DNA of 64,000 bases from Warburgia ugandensis. Its lineage: Eukaryota > Streptophyta > Magnoliopsida > Canellales > Canellaceae. Location: assembly GCA_035236585.1 (NCBI GenBank), contig CP141136.1, positions 53,771,136-53,835,135 of the forward strand. Reading direction: 5' to 3'. The position numbers and the translations under genes are program-made. Of the stretch, positions 37,501-57,120 are shown in pieces. Every line of letters starts with the position of its first letter. Position 1 is the first letter of the stretch. The notes under the pieces were generated by a model, which saw nothing but the letters and a program-made list of their open reading frames with translations, did no database searches and was not told where the DNA came from.

Positions 37501-40500
37501 GTTTAGGGAGGATCTACCCATCCATTTTCTGATCTAAGCTGAGGGATAGGTAATTAGAGACTTAATGTAGCTTAGATCATACAAAATTTGCAAATCTAAG
37601 CTAGAAATCAATTAGACAATCGCAGCTATCCGATCGGATATTGTTTACACAGTAACTTCTTGATGTCTAATCGATGATCAGATGCTACTATGAGTTTTGG
37701 AGCATTAAATTAACTAAGATATGACATAAATTGAAGATTTAGATAGAAATTCATTGAATAAATCTAAACCATTTGATCGGACTGCAAAGGAATAAGGCCT
37801 AACAAAGGTCTGATTGGTGATCAAATGCCACCATCGCATACCTTGACCTTTATTAGGTTAAGATACTTTGAAATCTTAAGATCAGGGTGCAAATTTTTAA
37901 GAAACTGAGAAATTGTATGAATTTTGAAGGTTTAATCTGAACAGTAGGATTATGTTCAAATGAATAATCTAATATATAAATGGTGAAGGACACTCAAACA
38001 TGAAGTCCTCAATTGTGTTATAAATGCTTCTTGAAAAGAGCATGAAAAAGCAAATTTTATACACTAGTTAGATTTAAGCATGAATTAGATGCTTATATGA
38101 TTCTATGTTGATGTGGGGATTCAGATGTTGGATGTGCTACACAATTTTAGGCACTGTTTGACCAAATTGAAGTTGAAAGCTAACATAAAAGGGAAGAACT
38201 AATGGAAAATTCACCAAGGAGTTAGGTGGTTTTAACATCTATTTGCCAATGAGATTTTCACTATGCCATCAGTTTGATTAAGATATGTGGATTTGCAATC
38301 ATCAAATCATTTGTTTAGCACATTTTCTATTTGAAACTTCTTGACTATTGTGAAACTTATATCTTATCATGTAACATTGTTTTAGCTTTTAAAGAATGTA
38401 ATATTTGCAAATGAGGCATGTGAATTATATTTATGTATCTTCATAGCCATGATGCATGTTTTTGTATGAGAAACGAAAATAATGTTGTTCATTACATGTA
38501 GTTGAGTGCTTTTGAAAGAAATGATGATATTTGCATTACATCAATCCCATGTCTTGAGATTGAGTTAAAGAAATGCATGATTTTGCATGAGATATATATT
38601 ATATTATTTAAGATCATTTGGGATTGAGATATATCTTCGTTCAGGTTAATGAGCCTAGTTGGCACTATGCTGAGAGATTATACAGGCTTTCGACCTCTAA
38701 CCACCAAAGTTGGTAGGTATCCATGCCCAAAGTGACATCATTTTTCTCGACTGTTGTCATAGGAACAACTGTTGGAGGTGATCACAGCACCCTTTCGAGA
38801 TGTATCCATAATCACCGTGGAGGTTGCGGTGGCTATTCTCTAGATACTGAAGAGGCATGATTCAGTGATCTGGTCGTGAGCATAGTGTGCTATAGGATTT
38901 CTATTTTGAGACCCATGTAGATGGGCATAATGATGGTCTTTAGATGAGTACTCATGACCAACTGGCTAATGTGTTCACCGGGGTGCATATGGCATGTGAT
39001 GACTTTGTCAGTTTGGGATTGCTGACATTCGTGGTTTAACCGATCACTACTTTAATACTTTGAGGACCTTATGATGTTTGATTTATCAAGTTAGATAGTG
39101 GATCTTTCACATAGTTCTTAAGTTATGCTTACTTATGATTTTGGGATATGTTCTATATTGCAATTTACTTGAGATTATTATGATGATTCAATTATTTGAA
39201 AAAGATGTATTTAAAGTTATGCACATTTTTTATGCATACTATTTGAAACATTTTAGTATGACACTGTAGAACTGAGATTAAAGTATGGCATTAATCATGT
39301 TTCTTGCCCTTCATTTGATTACCATATTCTTTAGAAACTGCATGAAAATTGATTTGAAATGCTGTTTAGAATGGAATTAAAAAATTGGTAAAATAGATGT
39401 AAAACTGCCTACACAAGCGCAAGCTTGCAGAGACATTATAAATTGTTTACAATGTCTCAGGTTTGAAGAAATAAGACAGAGGAGTAGTAGACCATGTTAG
39501 AGATTCAAAGAGGGTTGAATAGGTATATCAAACAGGTTTGTAATATGATTAATGATATAGTGAACTGACGTAATATTTTCCTTTAATATAGCTTTATTCT
39601 ATGAATATGTGGGCATGTAACTTGAAGTGTGGTTGTATGGCTGTGACTGGATTGATCTTGGTCATGAATTTTGATTTGGTTAAGTTTTCGATTTTCAAAA
39701 TATAAAGTCTTGTATGAAAATGTGATGGGATGGAGACAGAGTCTCCCTTGTTATTTTATTTATAAAATTGTGTTTATCAGGTACTTTGCAATGACATGCA
39801 TTAAATGTCTAATGTCTGAAAAACAAAGAAAACTCTGCCAAATTTTCGGTAGAAATGTAGCACTCATTTTGCCAATAATCTTTTTTGAGAAAAGAAAATT
39901 GACACTTGGGATTTTTAAAAAAAAGGGTCTTTTCATGAAAAATGTTTTCCACTATTTGTTTTCTAAATACTTTTGCAAACTAAAGGCCCGACATTTCAAA
40001 AAGAATTACAAAAAATGTGTTAAAAAAACCCAGGTTGTTATAGTTTGTATTAGAGCCCAATCAATCCTCTCACAACCAGTCCAACATGTCGAAAAGTCAT
40101 ATGTAGTTAATCAGCGAATGTAGTTGATAAGGTATGAGTTACAAAGATGACTCATACAAGCAACGTAGATTTATGTGGAAAATGATGCCACTTACAACAA
40201 TTGCCATGTTCTAAGAAAACAATAGAGTTTAGTTTTGGTATGAGTAAAAGGAGTGCTCTTATAAGATTAGTATAGTTGTTAGAGTAAGGAATCAAATTGT
40301 TAAAGTATTGAATTAGTACATCTAAATGAGAACTTTGTCAAATGATGGATCTATTCACATGGGCAACCTTTTGTGGATTCAAGTTTTAACTTGGACATTT
40401 TACATATGCTTTTGAAGATTATGATAAATACTACACTATAAGATTATGATGATAATGGAAGAGAGATTAGAAGTAATCGAAGAGGTCTTGAGAATGTTAA

Positions 40501-43367
40501 GGAAATTATAGTATTGGCCTATACATGTAGTAAATATATTCAAAAAGGAAATTAATATTATGAAAACCAGTTGAAATATGATGGAATAAAACTTTGAGGT
40601 AGATGGATTTGTTGATCTATGAGGGGTGGACGAGTTAGTCTTTATACACACAAAGATAGTGGTAGCCAATCATCATTGAGGAGTGAATGTCAATTTAATG
40701 ATTCTTTAGAGTTCTAGTTATGACTTGGAGGTGCATAATACTTAGAGAATATAACAATTTTTATATACGAATGATTATTAAATGACAAGAAAGATTAGTA
40801 TATGAGTGGACAATTAAGCATGAATACAGAAAACTTAGTGGATAAATTCAAATGATTTCTGAGGTTGTTGGTTTGAATTGGGGAATGATTGAGATAGATG
40901 TCACACTATATGGGAGTATCTGACATTTGTTGTTTAATTTCCTTTAGATCAAAAGGTATCTATTATACACGTGTATCGAGTAAAGATACTAACTGAAGTG
41001 GATAAGGAGAAATGTTATATTGTGAGAACAAAGTAAGATGAAAATAATTAGAATTGATGGACATTGAACAATGAAAGTGGGTATGATGCAATTTTCAATG
41101 ACTAAGAAAAGGTTAATCTTAAAGGATTTGAACATGAACATAGTGAATGTATTATAATGATAAGAGAATTATGACATGATTATGAGCATGTGGTAATCCT
41201 AATGGAAACTTGATGGAAGTATGGTTACTAGAAGATTCTAATGCTAATCTAAACAAGAATGTTTGATCTATTATGGAAATTGGATTATAAATTTTAAGCA
41301 TGATTATGAAGGAATTTTTAAAGGAGAGAGTTATCTAATGGATTCAACATCCATAGGACTTGATGTATTGATAATAGGCCTTATGTGTATCAAAATACCC
41401 TAGTATATGCCAGATATAATTGCTGAAAGATGCTACTTGATCCTTTTGGGAATTCTAGTTGTAATTTGGATGTGAATATGGTTTGAAGACATAACAACTA
41501 TTTTATAAAATAGTTTGGAGATAACAATGAGGATGAACAGATAGATAGAGAACCAAAGTATAAAATACAAATTGATGAATTCAAAAGATATTGAATAGAT
41601 TGGTGAAGATGTTGCATTAGAGAATTCTAACTTTTCTTTATCTAAAAGTATTTGATTTGTAGACCAAAAGCGCGGATGTAGAGACTAGTATGTAATACTC
41701 AGAAATTAATCAAAGATTGTGAAGAAGAAGGATATTATGAGAAGGATTTTATGTTATCAACAATGATCAAGAAGAGGACAATTTTGAAATATTAATCTCA
41801 TATAAAGTGAATAGTTCAAAATTTGAAACATGTGCTACTGATGACGAAATGACTACCAATGAAGGCGATCATGAGATAAATCATGAGTGAAATGAAACTT
41901 GATGAACAAGATGGTGATGTGTAATTATATAAGTTCAACTACCACTAATGTAAAAGTGTTGGAGGCATTACATGTGCAAATTGAATTCTGAATTGAGTGA
42001 ATGGTCTTGTTGACGCGATCAACCATACTAGTTTGGGGTAATAGAAATAACATCTATTCTTGAACAAGACATTCTCTTGAGTTAGGTAGAGCAAAAGGAC
42101 ATTGAGCATAGCAATATTGTTGGACAGTCTAATGAGGAAAAGAGACTCTTTTCTTCGATAGAGTCATAGAAAATCCATAGCCAACAACAGTTTACTAGAG
42201 GTGGTAGAGATTCTAAGTAAAGGTAGTGTCTAAGGCGTATGAGTGCTTATTCTAGTTAGCCATATTCTTAAATAGGACTACATTGACATAAACAATGATA
42301 CCAATAGTGACCCTCTGGATGTTATGGAGGTTGAATGTTCGGGAATTTTATTAGAAACTTTCATAAAAAGGAGCCAATTTGGCCCTAAATCTAACTCGTC
42401 AAAGTTAAGGGAGACAGGGAGAGGGAGATGGTGGCTACCAAGCTGTCCACGCCTAATCCCGGCAAAGGAGAAAACAGAGAGGCAAGTGAAATGGGTCCTG
42501 GCTCGCTGGCCCACTCATGGCCTGGCTGAGTTAGTGATAGAAAAAGGAGATAGAGGAGGGGTTGCATCACAGGCTGGCTGCGCTGTGAATGACCCCGATC
42601 AAGGAGAGAGGAGGGGAGGGATTGTGGCAACATGGGCATGCTGACTTGCCCAAAGACCTGGCTTTGCTGGCGTCATGGAGGAGGATAGAGGAGAAAGGGG
42701 GTTTTCGGGTACCCTCTTCACAGCCATCCCCGATCTAGTAGAAATCATTGCCGGAGAGGAGAAATCAGGGTTCTAGGTCGTTGGTGCCTAGAATCTCAGT
42801 TTGTCCTGGGTCCCACTCATTGCCAGTGAATCAAGGAGTAATAGGGATCTGCTCGGGGAAGGGTTTTCACGCACCAACGATGAAAGGAGGTTGTGTACCA
42901 GTCTAAGAAGAGGAGCAAGAGAGGAAGGTGCCAATGTCAGGAAATCTGCCTAGGGAAGGGCTGCGCATGCCGACGAATGGAGATCGTTGTTGGGCTATTG
43001 GACATAGGGGAAAGGCACGGGTCACTAGGGTTTTCTCCCCTTGCGTTCCCTTGCGTCTAATCCCATTTCATGTATCAAGTCCCACAAACAAAAAATAGAG
43101 GGTGTCGTTATCAATTTTGATCCCCTCTAATTTAATAAAACTTTTGGGGTTTTTTACCTCGATCTCCGTTTCGTGCAAAATTAGTGTTGTTGGATTCATA
43201 TCGATGCGTACAATCCAAATTTGATAGTCTCGGGTCCAAATTTTGAGTTTACAAAAATGTTATTTTCATAAAACCCCATCTTCCAAGAAATTAAATTCTT
43301 ATTTTTTCTCCCTTAAAAATTTATGATTTAATATATACGAAATGACCCAAAATTGAGGGTCGTTACA
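34580..43367 (-). mobile_element. Long LTR D (Del/Tekay-like), minus strand, split by E
   Basis: On the minus strand it starts TGTAACGACCC (43367) and ends GGGGTGTCACA (34580). The flanking 5-mers are TAATC (34575-34579) and TGATC (43368-43372), a target-site duplication with one mismatch. Without E it is about 3.0 kb, the size of a solo LTR. The two outer flanks are contiguous in the intact copy of the copia LTR, confirming the boundaries. It contains direct repeats at about 35417-35515 (CATCCATCAAAAG(T/C)AATAAGAATC) and 35627-35727. It is a fossil; the open frames at 42278-42644 have no family similarity. Confidence 0.7.
36515..42314 (+). mobile_element. Element E: 5' LTR, primer site and decayed interior, nested in D
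   Basis: An LTR of about 3.5 kb runs from TGTAAAATCC (36515) to GGTTGTTATA (about 40042). It is followed at about 40045-40058 by TTGTATTAGAGCCC, a good match to the initiator-Met primer site (TGGTATCAGAGCC) of Del/Tekay chromoviruses. About 2.2 kb of interior with no recognisable domain follows, and I see no 3' LTR. CTGGA at 36510-36514 and again at 42315-42319 may be the target-site duplication, but the right end is uncertain. A purine tract (37010-37125) gives spurious Glu/Lys-rich and Leu-rich open frames. Incomplete fossil. Confidence 0.55.
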
Positions 43368-43634
43368 TGATCTTTGAAAACCAAGCATAGTACTCTTCAA
43401 ACCAAGAGAAAAACCCTAGTAGAGCACCTTTATAGAATTCCTAAAGACTTAGAATTGAATGAATAAAGCCTAGGGGTCATCCCCTTTATACAAGGGCTCC
43501 TTTCCTCTAGTATCTTTATTTGAAGTGCTATGGGACTATTAGTCCATGCCCTTTATAAGAAACAATACCGCTCTGTATCTCTTAGAAGAGTGGAACATGG
43601 CACTAAAGTCCCTTTTAACTTAAAAACAATTGCA

Positions 43635-46600
43635 ACTCATGACTCTTCCATTCATCTTCACCCTTTTTCCCTATGTAAGTAAGCTACATAAATTCATAGT
43701 TGTTGGATGGTTCTAGATACTACTTTTCTTAGTTGAAATGCATTTTAATCATGATCAATGGACTTTTCAACTAAGCAAACTAGAGAAAACCAGTCATTCG
43801 AAGCAACTAATGGGCATACGTTTTTGCCATTTGCCATCTAGGGGAAGTGAAGAAGATGAATGGGTCAAATCATCCAAAGGTGGTGTTTCCATAGAAAGGT
43901 TGCAAACTCAATTTTGAAAGCTTAGTACGAATAGCAGTTCTCTATTATATATACTGATGCTATTTAGTAGGTACTTTTGCTTAAATTAAAAAATAATCTT
44001 TCTCTTTTACCTGATAAACAAGTTTGAAAATTTTCTTTTGACATGTTTTACAAAATGAGGGATGGAAAGCAACACGGTTGGCTTTTCAATTTTATCCAAA
44101 AGAAATTCTTAAGCCTTGTTCCTATCATTCTTTTAGCATTGTGGATGAATTTTCTTAAATAAAATTGATTAATTGAATGATTATTGGTTTAGTAGATATA
44201 TTTGAATTTCACATGCTTATTTATAATAAATAGGGATCTTGTCTAACAATATGCGTATAGAAAAAGAAAACTAAACTATTGGAAATATGAAGTATAGTCA
44301 AATGACCACATTCTCTAGAGCCCCTCTCTACATGATGTGCATAGTTCATCTTGTTGCTTCAACTTTTTGGCATAGCAGATGGTTTGATAATTCTAATGTC
44401 TAGAAAAGCTAGGTGGTGTTTATCCAACGCAATGTTTTAAACAGTTGAATCATCAAAGGGGCATGCTTTTTGACCTACTATACATTGGAAGTGGATCAAG
44501 GAGATGAACTAGTCTAATCATGCAAAAGTGTGCTTCTGATATTGTGGTCATTTGACAACACATGATATTGTGGTCAGTTTGCCATTCCTTTTATTTATTA
44601 TTATAACTTTTTAGGTGACTTTAGCTAATGACCTCAGAAATTCAAAATGAAAATTTTTCTCTAATTATCATTACAAAAATAAATTAACAAGTACCTCGTG
44701 ATTCCTGGGAAAATAAAGCAAAGATGTTGCTACTATATCCACTCTCGGATTATATTATATTTTCAAGCCTTATTTTGATTAGGCTTCATAAAGCTTTATA
44801 ATTCCAAAACTTGATCATTACTTTTCAAGACCCATTCTTCTTTTTCTTTTGAACTACAAAAATAATTTCTCCCTTTTATTTATAATTTTTCTTAAGCATT
44901 TTCCTTTGAATTTGTTATAATGTTTATGCATGCAATCCAATACAATGATTTAAGTAGAGCCCAGATTTGTGGTGATCTATAGTTGTCATCTTCTAGGCCA
45001 TAGTTAGATTGGCCCAATAAAAATCTTCTTCATTTGATTAACCAATCCGAAGGTTAAGATCATATTAGTTGAGAAGATTATTGATGTATTGCCCATCTAG
45101 ATTGGCGCTTGGAATATGGACAGTTCGAATCATCAACCACTTAGGCACCACATTGTATTTTTAGGTGCTTTTCTTTTTCATGGTAGAGAGAGATATTTTA
45201 GGGATTTACTAGAGTTAATTAGTTAAAAAATAGTATAGGCAATGCCCATCTGCTTTCCTTTCCCTACTTCACAAAACCAACCGGTTATCTTATGTAGGCT
45301 TGAAACGACTCTAAATTAAATAGATAAACTCACTACGGAAAGGGTTCTGCTTTAACATATAATAGATAATTTGGCTTTGTACTTGGATATATAATTATAG
45401 AAGGAAATTTTTTTTCAGTACCTTGCCTATGTAAGACGTGGGCCAGAAAATGAACGCGTTGGGATTGCCCAACATATAAGTCTCTCATGTACTTTAGCTG
45501 CATGAAATCCATCAGTTTGATAACCGACTACACCACAAAGAAAGTCAGATAGAAGAAGAGCGGATTTGTTAGCATTTGTTTCGTATAGATAGAGGCTATA
45601 AGCAATGCAGTTTGGACATCTTGCCTGTATTCACTCACAACCCACCGTTTACACAGATACTTCAATCTACAAAGACGATTCTAAGAAACCAAATGGCCAA
45701 GCGCAAAATCTAGCAATTTTTAACTATGAGGGATTGATATTATGAGACGTGTTAATAGCGTCTCAAAGGGAGGTGCTCCCTTGGTCCACAACTTGTAACT
45801 TTTAGTCAAGACAAGAACAAGTATAGTTAACTAACTTTGGCCCTGAAATATCAGCAAAGAAATCTCGTGTGAAAGAAGAGGAAATCTTGTAGGGAAAAAA
45901 AAAAAAAAAAAATCCCCATAAAAAAGAAGAACCATGACAAACACAAATGACTTCCTTCCCCTCTCATCCCTCTTCTTCATCAATCTTTCTTCTTCCAGCT
46001 CCAGATTTGCAATGCTCACAAAACAGGAACTGAGTAATGACTAAAAACTTGCAAACCCCCTTTGAAATAGGCTTTCCTTACATCTGCCTAGCCCCACATT
46101 CTTCATCGTTGTGGTTTAAAAAGGTCCTCAAGAGCAGTTACATTAGAGCTCGATCAAGGTCACTTTTCTTGAGGAGAGCAACTAGAACTACATTCATTCC
46201 ATAGTTAGAACGTCCAATCAATAACTGTGCTATCCTATCAGGACATGACTTTCATCCTATAGGCCCTTAAATTGCTTTATTGGTTGCCCGAGTCAAGAGA
46301 CAAAAAGATACGAGATAGGTGAGATAAGGGGAAATAGCTAGGATCACTACAGATGCTACTTGTTGCCATTTCAGCACTTTGAAAGATTAGTCAAAGACAT
46401 TTGGAAAGAATATCATATACCTTCACCATATTACACCCCACTTAAAACATAGATAATGCCATAGAAAGAGCTTGGATCAAATCCTATTCACAAGCCAATG
46501 GCTCTCAACCATATCCCTTTAATGAATCATATGTTTTCCTTGATCTTACATTTGTCTAATCATCCTCTTCACATTCTCATACTATTTATCATACATGTTT

Positions 46601-46850
46601 CCTGACTTGCAAATCAAGATTTTTTAATCAAACAATGTGGGCTTTCAAGAAATCCTAGTTTTTATGACAAAGGAGGGAGATGGAGGCGCTGCAAATGGAT
46701 TCTCACCTTTTATTTTAACCAGTTCATTAGACAAAGGGAAAAGACAATCAACCAAAGTTTTATCATTCCTTGCATGAAAAATAAAGCCAAAATTATTATT
46801 ATTATTTTAATAATCGAGTGGTCAAACTAAGTTAACTATCTTCTAGGTTT
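43635..46850. other. Gene-free spacer upstream of the expansin gene
   Basis: AT-rich with an A run at 45895-45911. No gene, SINE or terminal repeats recognised. The last 160 bases before the expansin ATG should hold its promoter and 5' UTR, but no clear TATA box stands out. Confidence 0.5.
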
Positions 46851-47013
46851 AGTGGGACAGGTGGTGGGTCAAGGGAGCGCCTCCATTGAGAGGTGGTTAA
46901 CGGGTCTCAGAATACCATATCAACCCATACATATAGTTATAGAATTGAAAGAGAGGAGTAAAAAAGAAACATTAGTGCAACACCCTTGCCCATCTTGTGG
47001 ACCCTCTCTGGTA

Positions 47014-53165
<6,152 letters not shown>

Positions 53166-53275
53166 TCATAAAAATGTGTTAGAATGACCTTAATTATTAA
53201 AGTGGTGTAAGGATGAGTCTCTCACTTGGGTAACTAGGATTTAAGATTGTGCATGAGTGCTTATGTCTAACTTTA

Positions 53276-53281
53276 AATAAA
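53276..53281 (+). terminator. Candidate polyadenylation signal of the expansin gene
   Basis: AATAAA, followed directly by AATAAAAG, about 110 bases past the stop codon. The position is suitable; use is inferred. Confidence 0.5.
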
Positions 53282-53437
53282 ATAAAAGTAAAAAGACTTT
53301 AATTATAGTTGTACACTATGTTTTGGGCTGTAAACCTTTTAACAATTCATAAGACGGATTCATGGTTCTTGTTCTAAATGATTCTATAGGAATTCTTTTG
53401 ATAATATTCAAATTGGTCAAAACCCTTTTTAATATGA

Positions 53438-55177
53438 TGTTGATTGTTTAACCGCAAGTGCACGGGCTATTGTAGTATAGCTATGCAAATACGGGTCGAT
53501 CCCACGAGGACTTGATTTAAAATTATGGAGTTTTAAATAAAATTCAACTAAAAAATAAAATCCAGATTTATTCAAATGTTCCAATGTTCACAAATATTTA
53601 TTCCAAGGAAGACAGAAAATAAAAATAAAATGCTTCTTGGATAAGCTTGTCCTTGGATTGCACTGTCTCTGGATTAGTACCGTCCTTGAATAGTCCGTCT
53701 GGATTGACCTGTCTCTGGATTAGTACGTCCTTGAATAGTCGTCTGGATTGCACCTTGTCTGGATTAGTCTGTCCTTGAATAGTCTGTCCTAGATTGCACT
53801 GTCCCTGAATAGTCAGAATGAAGATAAGTTAAAACCAGAATAACATAGGGACACAGTTGGAATTTCTGAAATAGGACAGAATTGTAATTTCTGAGATCTT
53901 CAGGTGCAGATTTGTAATTTCTGAGATCTGCAGGTGCAGATTTGTAATTTCTTCAGGTTCTGGTTTTTCACGAAAAAACCAGAAAAACACGTTTTTGGGA
54001 GAAATCTGGAAGAGGGAGAAGAAGGAGAAGAATAGAGGAAGGAGGAGAAGAGGGAAGGAGAGAAGGAAGAGGGGAGAAAACCCGAGTTGGGTTTTCTCTC
54101 CCGGGGCGTCCTATGAAGAGAAGATCGAGGAAAACCCAATCTGGGTTTTTCCTCACTGGGTTGTCCGATGGAAGTGAAACTGATGGGCTGGCTGTGAAAG
54201 CAAGGGAGAAAGGGACGGCTTTGGAGGTCACCTCTTGGGCTGTACGCTAGAGCAAAAGGGAGCAGGGAAGACAATGACCTAACCCAGTGACGACGATGGG
54301 ATCAAGCCGTCCCAGAGTGGAGTTGGGAGCAGACGCGACGTAAGATGGGTGGTGCACGCCTGGTTTGGACAAAGATTCGAGAGAGAGATGGGATGAGGTG
54401 AAGCCAATAATTTGGTTTCACCGGTGCTGAGGAAGGGGAGCTTGGTATTGAGAGGAGGCGGTGGGTCGAAGAGAACCCGGGCGTGATGGAGATGCACACT
54501 GGGTCGGTGGAGGCCGAGGAGGTACGAGGGTGATGGGATGGCTGGGTGTGCGTAGATGCTGCGTAGAGACAAGGAAGAAAGGTAATCGAGAGAAGGAAGG
54601 TTTGGGCAATGAGATGATTTGGGTATTGGGTTGTGGTGAGGAAGTGGAGCAAGGAAGGTGGGGCAAAGTGAAAGGCCTTGAACGGAGGTGTGACGGTGAG
54701 AGAGAGAGAGAGATAGAGAGAGCCATGACCTTTTTAAGAGGAAAAAAAAACGTTCTTTCAAGAGAGAGGGGAAGAGGACTTAAAAAGAGAGAGAGACGTG
54801 TGAAAGAGAATGAGAAAAAGAGATAGAAGAGAGAGAGAAAAGAAAGGAGAGGGATAAGAGAAAAGAGAGAAGAGAGGAGAAAGAGAAGGAATAGGAGATA
54901 GGTGGGGTCCACTAGCTTTCCTAGTTTCGCTAGAACTCTGCAAGTCTTCAAAGTCTTCAGTCTCTTTCCATGATTCAATCTGGAGCGTCCATGCGCGAAA
55001 TCTAAACCGTCCATTAGCTTTAATAGTCATTTAACCACTAAATTTTACAATTCAACGGTTGGATGACCAATTAAAGCTAAAATGAAATATTTGATTTAAA
55101 ATCTTAAAATTAATGGTCTAGATGCTCCAATCAAATACTAAATTAGGGATATTTTGACCAAAATTGAACACTTAACA
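53438..55177 (-). repeat. 3' LTR of the Athila element
   Basis: On the minus strand it runs from TGTTAAGTGTTCAATTTTGG to AAACAATCAACA, 1740 bases with TG...CA ends. It contains a 45-50-base tandem array (53650-53815), a purine-rich tract (54000-54080) and GA-rich sequence (54690-54890). The long Ser/Pro/Leu-rich open frames between 53900 and 55030 come from these tracts. Confidence 0.9.
53650..53815. repeat. Minisatellite in the 3' LTR (about four units)
   Basis: Degenerate units of roughly 45-50 bases: GGATTGCAC, TGTCTCTGGATTAGTACG, TCCTTGAATAGTC. The same array in the 5' LTR (63800 to the edge) has at least five units in a different arrangement. Confidence 0.85.
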
Positions 55178-57120
55178 CACCCCCAACCAAAGATTTTGCT
55201 AGTCCCACAGCAAAAGATGCGAAGAATCGGCTCCAATTTTTATTTCTCAGGTCATCTCCATTTTTTCTGAGAGAATTATTTTAAATAAATCTTTCCACTT
55301 TAGCAAACTAATAAAGATGACTGAGGAATTCAAAACCCTACTCATATGCTAAAAATATTCCACTTAAGCTCAGATCTCGAGTGAGTGTGTGCGTCTGATT
55401 TACACATAGAATAATCTTTATGTCTAAGTAGACTTTTAACTTTTGAACTCCATCTAAAATATGTTTTGACCTCAATCCTTACTAATGGCATACGCTCAGA
55501 AATAAAATCTCTCTGATAGAGGGTTCAAATCATATCTCTCTTGTAATTATGCGAGCAGAGTCAATAAAAACAAATTTAGCTCACATATACTCATGAAGAA
55601 CGGGAGTTACTAAGGAATTTACTTGTATTGATCCCTTTGGAATGGATGCCATTACCTTTGAATATTTAGAAATACCATTCTTTTAATCCTATCCATTCAT
55701 TTCCTCATCAAGACTATATTCATCCTAGAATCAATAGGTCTTTAATTGGGACGAAACATAGGCTTAGGATAGGGTACCAAAGAAAGGGTATAAGGGTATT
55801 CAAAGTTTCTTCAAAAAATAAGTAGAGGTCTTCTACTAAAGTTGACAATGCTTCTTTTCTTTGCTGAAGTGAATATTCTTTTTCCATTTTTCTTTGTATT
55901 CTTCAAACTCTTTTTTTTTTTTTTTTTCTTTCTTTTCTTTTCACTTTTCTTTTTTTTTTTCATATTTTTGACTCACTTTGAAGAATATTTCTTTTCTTGA
56001 TATCCACTTTTCTTCTTTTGTTGCAACTAAAAGATATTTTTTTCCTTCTTCTCTAACTTATTTTTCAAAGAAAAATGGGTAATGGATAATTTATACTGGG
56101 TTAATATGGGTAAATGGTAATTTGGGTGACAAAAGAAAATGGCTTTATATTCAAGGCTCAACTTGGCTAACTAGTGGTAAAAATACTTCTGGGTAGGCTT
56201 TATGTCTTTAGGTTAATAACAAGGATGGCCTAAATCATTTTCTAGGTTTCATATAATCTATCAAATTCAATAAACTTTCAGAATTTTAAAGGTAGTATTC
56301 TAATTATTTAGGTAATTAGCCAAATTTAAGAGTTTGGGATCAATTTTCTTTAAGCACTTATTGAAGAAAATTTTGAACATTTATAACCTCTCAAAAAGGA
56401 TGAATGGCTCTAAAACTCACTTGTGTTATAGATCTCCACTGAATTTCCTCAGAATTTCTAAGTTATAGCCACTTATCAATCTAGATTATCTATATGCAAC
56501 TGCGTGTACAAATGTGATATGAGACTTTGCTTTTATGGAATACTTTAGAAAATGAGTAAAATGATGAATTAATCATATTCAATTCTATTAATAAGCTAAA
56601 GTTATCCAGATTATACTTTAGACAATCCAATTCTCATCATGGTATAGGAAATGACCTAAAATTTTTCTTTTTCTTTTTTTTTGTTTTTGTTTTACTTTTT
56701 TTTTTTTTTTTGGAAAAAAACCAAGGAAAACACCTAAAAACTAAAAGAAAACTAGAATTTGCTAGAATTCTACACCCCCCAACTGTAAACATTGTCCTCA
56801 ATGTTTAAAAAATAGGACCTAAAATGAATATGGGTGATATAGAAAACAACAAAATACAAAATATGGTACAAAGAGATCAAATTCACTCAATCCTGATAAA
56901 CAGGATCCTCCAGAGTTGTGGACTCAACTTCTGGATTCTCATAATCTAGGAAAGGCTTTAAACGTTGACCATTCACTTGAAAAGAATGACCAGTCCTAGT
57001 ATTCTCAATCTCGACAGTCCCATATGGAAAAACTTCTTTTACTATGTATGGACCGGTCCATCGAGATCTAAGCTACTGGAAATAGGTGGAGCTTAGAATT
57101 GTAAAGTAGAACCTTTTGGC
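55178..57120 (-). other. Athila 3' non-coding region with polypurine tracts
   Basis: The 3' polypurine tract (minus TTGGTTGGGGGTG) adjoins the LTR at 55178-55190. A second purine-rich motif, preceded by the Athila landmark AACATTGAGGACAATGTTTA, lies at about 56770-56803. Between them is AT-rich sequence with long T runs at 55910-55927 and 56678-56712. In some Athila elements an envelope-like gene lies here; I see none. Confidence 0.7.

Larger units (their letters stand above)
18134..43634 (-). mobile_element. Old Ty1/copia-type LTR element, split by nested insertions
   Basis: Two diverged direct repeats mark the LTRs. The 3' LTR runs from 22729 down to 18134 (about 1.24 kb without the LINE). 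The 5' LTR lies at about 33783-34579 plus 43368-43634 and seems short by roughly 100 bases at its outer end. On the minus strand the 3' LTR starts TGTTTGAAAG directly after a polypurine tract, AAAAACAAGTGGGAGAA (22730-22746), as is typical of plant copia. A degenerate initiator-Met-like primer site lies at 33763-33782. The interior (22747-24420, 31489-33782) is about 4 kb and shows no recognisable protein, so the element is a fossil. By eye the LTRs differ at about one base in five, implying an old insertion. It carries a LINE, elements B and C, and elements D and E. Confidence 0.75.

Noticed and set aside
42278-42644. Three overlapping frames of 78-106 codons
   Set aside because: They lie in the GC-richer part of LTR D and overlap on both strands without family similarity.
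54279-55030. Long open frames (160-198 codons) on the minus strand
   Set aside because: They lie in the Athila LTR, in pyrimidine-rich low-complexity sequence; the translations are Ser/Pro/Leu-rich without any domain, and several frames overlap.
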